This document shows, in pieces, positions 6,289 through 7,089 of a stretch of 7,089 nucleotides of DNA. The notes beneath the pieces are model-generated. The model made no database searches. It was not told where the DNA came from and was given only the letters and a program-made list of their open reading frames with translations. Source of the DNA: Clostridiales bacterium. GTDB lineage: Bacteria; Bacillota; Clostridia; Christensenellales; Aristaeellaceae. A program made the translations under genes and the position numbers. The DNA is taken from NCBI GenBank assembly GCA_004556985.1, contig SFFC01000148.1:1-7089 (forward strand), in the 5' to 3' direction. The stretch's first letter is position 1, and every line of letters begins with the position of its first letter.

Positions 6289-6633
6289 GTAGGCTTCATC
6301 AAGCGCTTTGATGCCTCTGACGGCTGAATCACGCCGCGCGTGGGCGTAGCGGTTCATGGTGATGGTGGTCTTGCTGTGACCTGCCACCGCTGCCGCGATG
6401 TTCGCGTCATGCGTCTCTTCGTAGACATCTGTGATGATGGTGTGCCTGAAGGTGTAGCCTGTGATGCCCTTGATGTCCATTTGCTTGCTGATTCGCCGCA
6501 TGAGCTGGCGATGCTGGGTGTAGGACAAGGGCTGCACGCCGCCAAAGAGGAAGTGATGCCTGCTCGCTGCTTGCGCTGCCGCTTCTTCAATGTAGGGTCT
6601 GGTAATCTGAGAGATGGCGACATCCCTTCTCAT
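6280..6633 (-). pseudogene. Tyrosine recombinase (integrase), C-terminal remnant
   Basis: The open frame from ATG 6633 gives 117 residues that cover only the C-terminal part of the catalytic domain. Visible are HHFLFGG (26-32), PLSYTQHR (35-42), Y60-TFR63-H64, the A-GH86-SKTTITMN stretch and nucleophile Tyr96 in NRYAH, with the normal 10-residue spacing between His86 and Tyr96. The whole N-terminal arm-binding and core-binding regions and the first catalytic Arg box are absent, so it cannot be an active recombinase alone. The H-x-x-R box has Tyr in place of His. Just upstream the DNA turns, in another reading frame, into an XRE-type repressor, so a deletion probably joined the two genes. It reads toward tRNA-Thr, as expected for an integrase at an attachment site. 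Confidence 0.85.
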
Positions 6634-6730
6634 ATTGGTTGATTGATTGTTGGCTCACGCCGATTGCGTCCGCAAGACGCTGCTGGCTGATGCCGCGCTC
6701 TTGCCTAAGTATTTTCAGATTTGGCAACAC
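6587..6730 (-). pseudogene. XRE-family HTH repressor, truncated and joined out of frame to integrase
   Basis: From GTG 6730, with GGGAGG 8 nt upstream, the frame encodes 47 residues. Residues 1-36 read (V/M)LPNLKILRQERGISQQ then RLADAIGVSQQSINQYEKG. This is the classic first three helices of an XRE/Cro-CI helix-turn-helix, with the recognition helix near 25-34. From about residue 37 the chain (CRHLSDYQTLH) no longer looks like the family, and this part overlaps integrase coding sequence in another frame. A normal domain needs about 55-60 residues and five helices, so this product is probably non-functional. The gene likely once repressed the adjacent divergent promoters. It could also be expressed as a small protein, since its start signals are intact. 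Confidence 0.8.
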
Positions 6731-6780
6731 ATTCTCCACCTCCCAACAGGATTAGTTTAACAACTGACCTTGGTTAATGG

Positions 6781-6809
6781 AAAATATCGTTTCTTGTTAT
6801 TGACAACAA
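6781..6809 (-). promoter_or_regulatory. Candidate promoter of the XRE gene
   Basis: On the minus strand TTGTTG (6809-6804), 17 nt and TATTTT (6786-6781) form a moderate sigma-A promoter. It lies 51 bp upstream of the XRE start codon and overlaps the -35 element of the promoter facing the other way. Confidence 0.5.
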
Positions 6810-6828
6810 TATATGCTTGTCGTAGAAT
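6800..6828 (+). promoter_or_regulatory. Sigma-A promoter of the lipoprotein gene
   Basis: Perfect -35 TTGACA (6800-6805), a 17-nt spacer and TAGAAT (6823-6828). The start is predicted near 6835, giving a leader of about 46 nt. An inverted repeat GACAA (6802-6806) / TTGTC (6817-6821) sits across the -35 and spacer and is a candidate operator for the XRE repressor. Confidence 0.82.
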
Positions 6829-6880
6829 TGAGGTGAAGATACTATCTTAATTCTGCGGAATACCACAGGAGGAATTCTTA

Positions 6881-7089
6881 ATGAAAAAACGAGTACTAAT
6901 CTGTCTTATTGCTATATTATGCGTGCTTTTCACAGGGTGTTCTCTCTTAACAAGTGAGGAACAGCTTCGAGTCGATTCTTTGACTCAAAAAGCACTGACC
7001 CCATGGGGAAGAAAAACTTCCATAATGTATCCCATAGAACCACATACAAGAGGTTTTCATATTCAATACTCTTCTATAGAACAACTCGC
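6881..7089 (+). CDS. Putative lipoprotein, unknown function (C-terminus beyond window)
   Basis: ATG 6881 follows AGGAGG (6867-6872) with an 8-nt spacer, and the frame stays open to the right edge (69 codons). Residues 1-20 are a lipoprotein signal peptide: MKKR, a hydrophobic core, then LFTGC with Cys20 as the predicted lipidated residue, so the protein should be anchored to the outer face of the membrane. The visible mature part (SLLTSEEQLRVDSLTQKALT, then PWGRKTSIMYP) matches no family I recognise. Codon use is clearly AT-richer than in leuS or the Nudix operon, which suggests acquisition by transfer. It has its own strong promoter and diverges from the broken XRE gene, so it may be cargo of the same element. 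Confidence 0.83.
   Translation, partial: MKKRVLICLIAILCVLFTGCSLLTSEEQLRVDSLTQKALTPWGRKTSIMYPIEPHTRGFHIQYSSIEQL

Noticed and set aside
6340..6642. Plus-strand 100-codon frame opposite the integrase
   Set aside because: It has no ribosome binding site or family likeness, and the opposite strand carries clear recombinase motifs.

Overview
The window reads as a GC-rich (mostly well above 60% G+C) Gram-positive Firmicute, probably a gut-type Clostridia lineage. The reasons are AGGAGG-type ribosome binding sites, near-consensus sigma-A promoters with 17-bp spacers, a lipobox signal peptide, and a complete T-box leader in front of leucyl-tRNA synthetase. The species cannot be named from the sequence alone.

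Layout. (1) Positions 1-610, minus strand: the N-terminal part of an exported protein of unknown function, with a PTPEPTEE tandem-repeat tail that runs off the left edge. It has its own strong promoter. (2) Positions 611-849: a divergent intergenic region with nested inverted repeats. (3) Positions 850-3188, plus strand: two overlapping genes (ATGA overlap), an ADP-ribose-pyrophosphatase-type Nudix hydrolase and a 591-residue protein that looks like a degenerate glycoside hydrolase family 2 relative lacking the acid/base glutamate. (4) Positions 3184-5973, minus strand: a complete leuS transcription unit with sigma-A promoter, T-box leader with terminator/antiterminator switch, GTG-started leuS and an intrinsic terminator. 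LeuRS appears to lack about 10 residues of a normally conserved segment after KMSKS. (5) Positions 6033-6226, plus strand: a tRNA-Thr(GGT) gene with promoter, encoded CCA and terminator. Its T-loop has C instead of U at position 55. (6) Positions 6230-7089: a lower-GC accessory tract beside the tRNA. It holds a tandem direct repeat, the C-terminal half of a tyrosine recombinase, a truncated XRE-type repressor joined out of frame to it, a face-to-face pair of overlapping promoters, and the start of an AT-rich lipoprotein gene that runs off the right edge.

How it fits together. Positions 1-6230 are ordinary chromosomal genes: Nudix clean-up, Leu-tRNA charging controlled by uncharged tRNA-Leu, and a tRNA. 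The tract after the tRNA looks like the decayed edge of an integrative element that used or sat beside the tRNA-Thr gene. Its integrase and repressor were fused by a deletion, while a promoter-plus-lipoprotein unit remains on the far side. I found no convincing new multi-gene system. The most notable signals are the repressor/integrase deletion scar with its surviving promoter switch, the gapped LeuRS, the C55 tRNA and the degenerate GH2-like partner of the Nudix gene.
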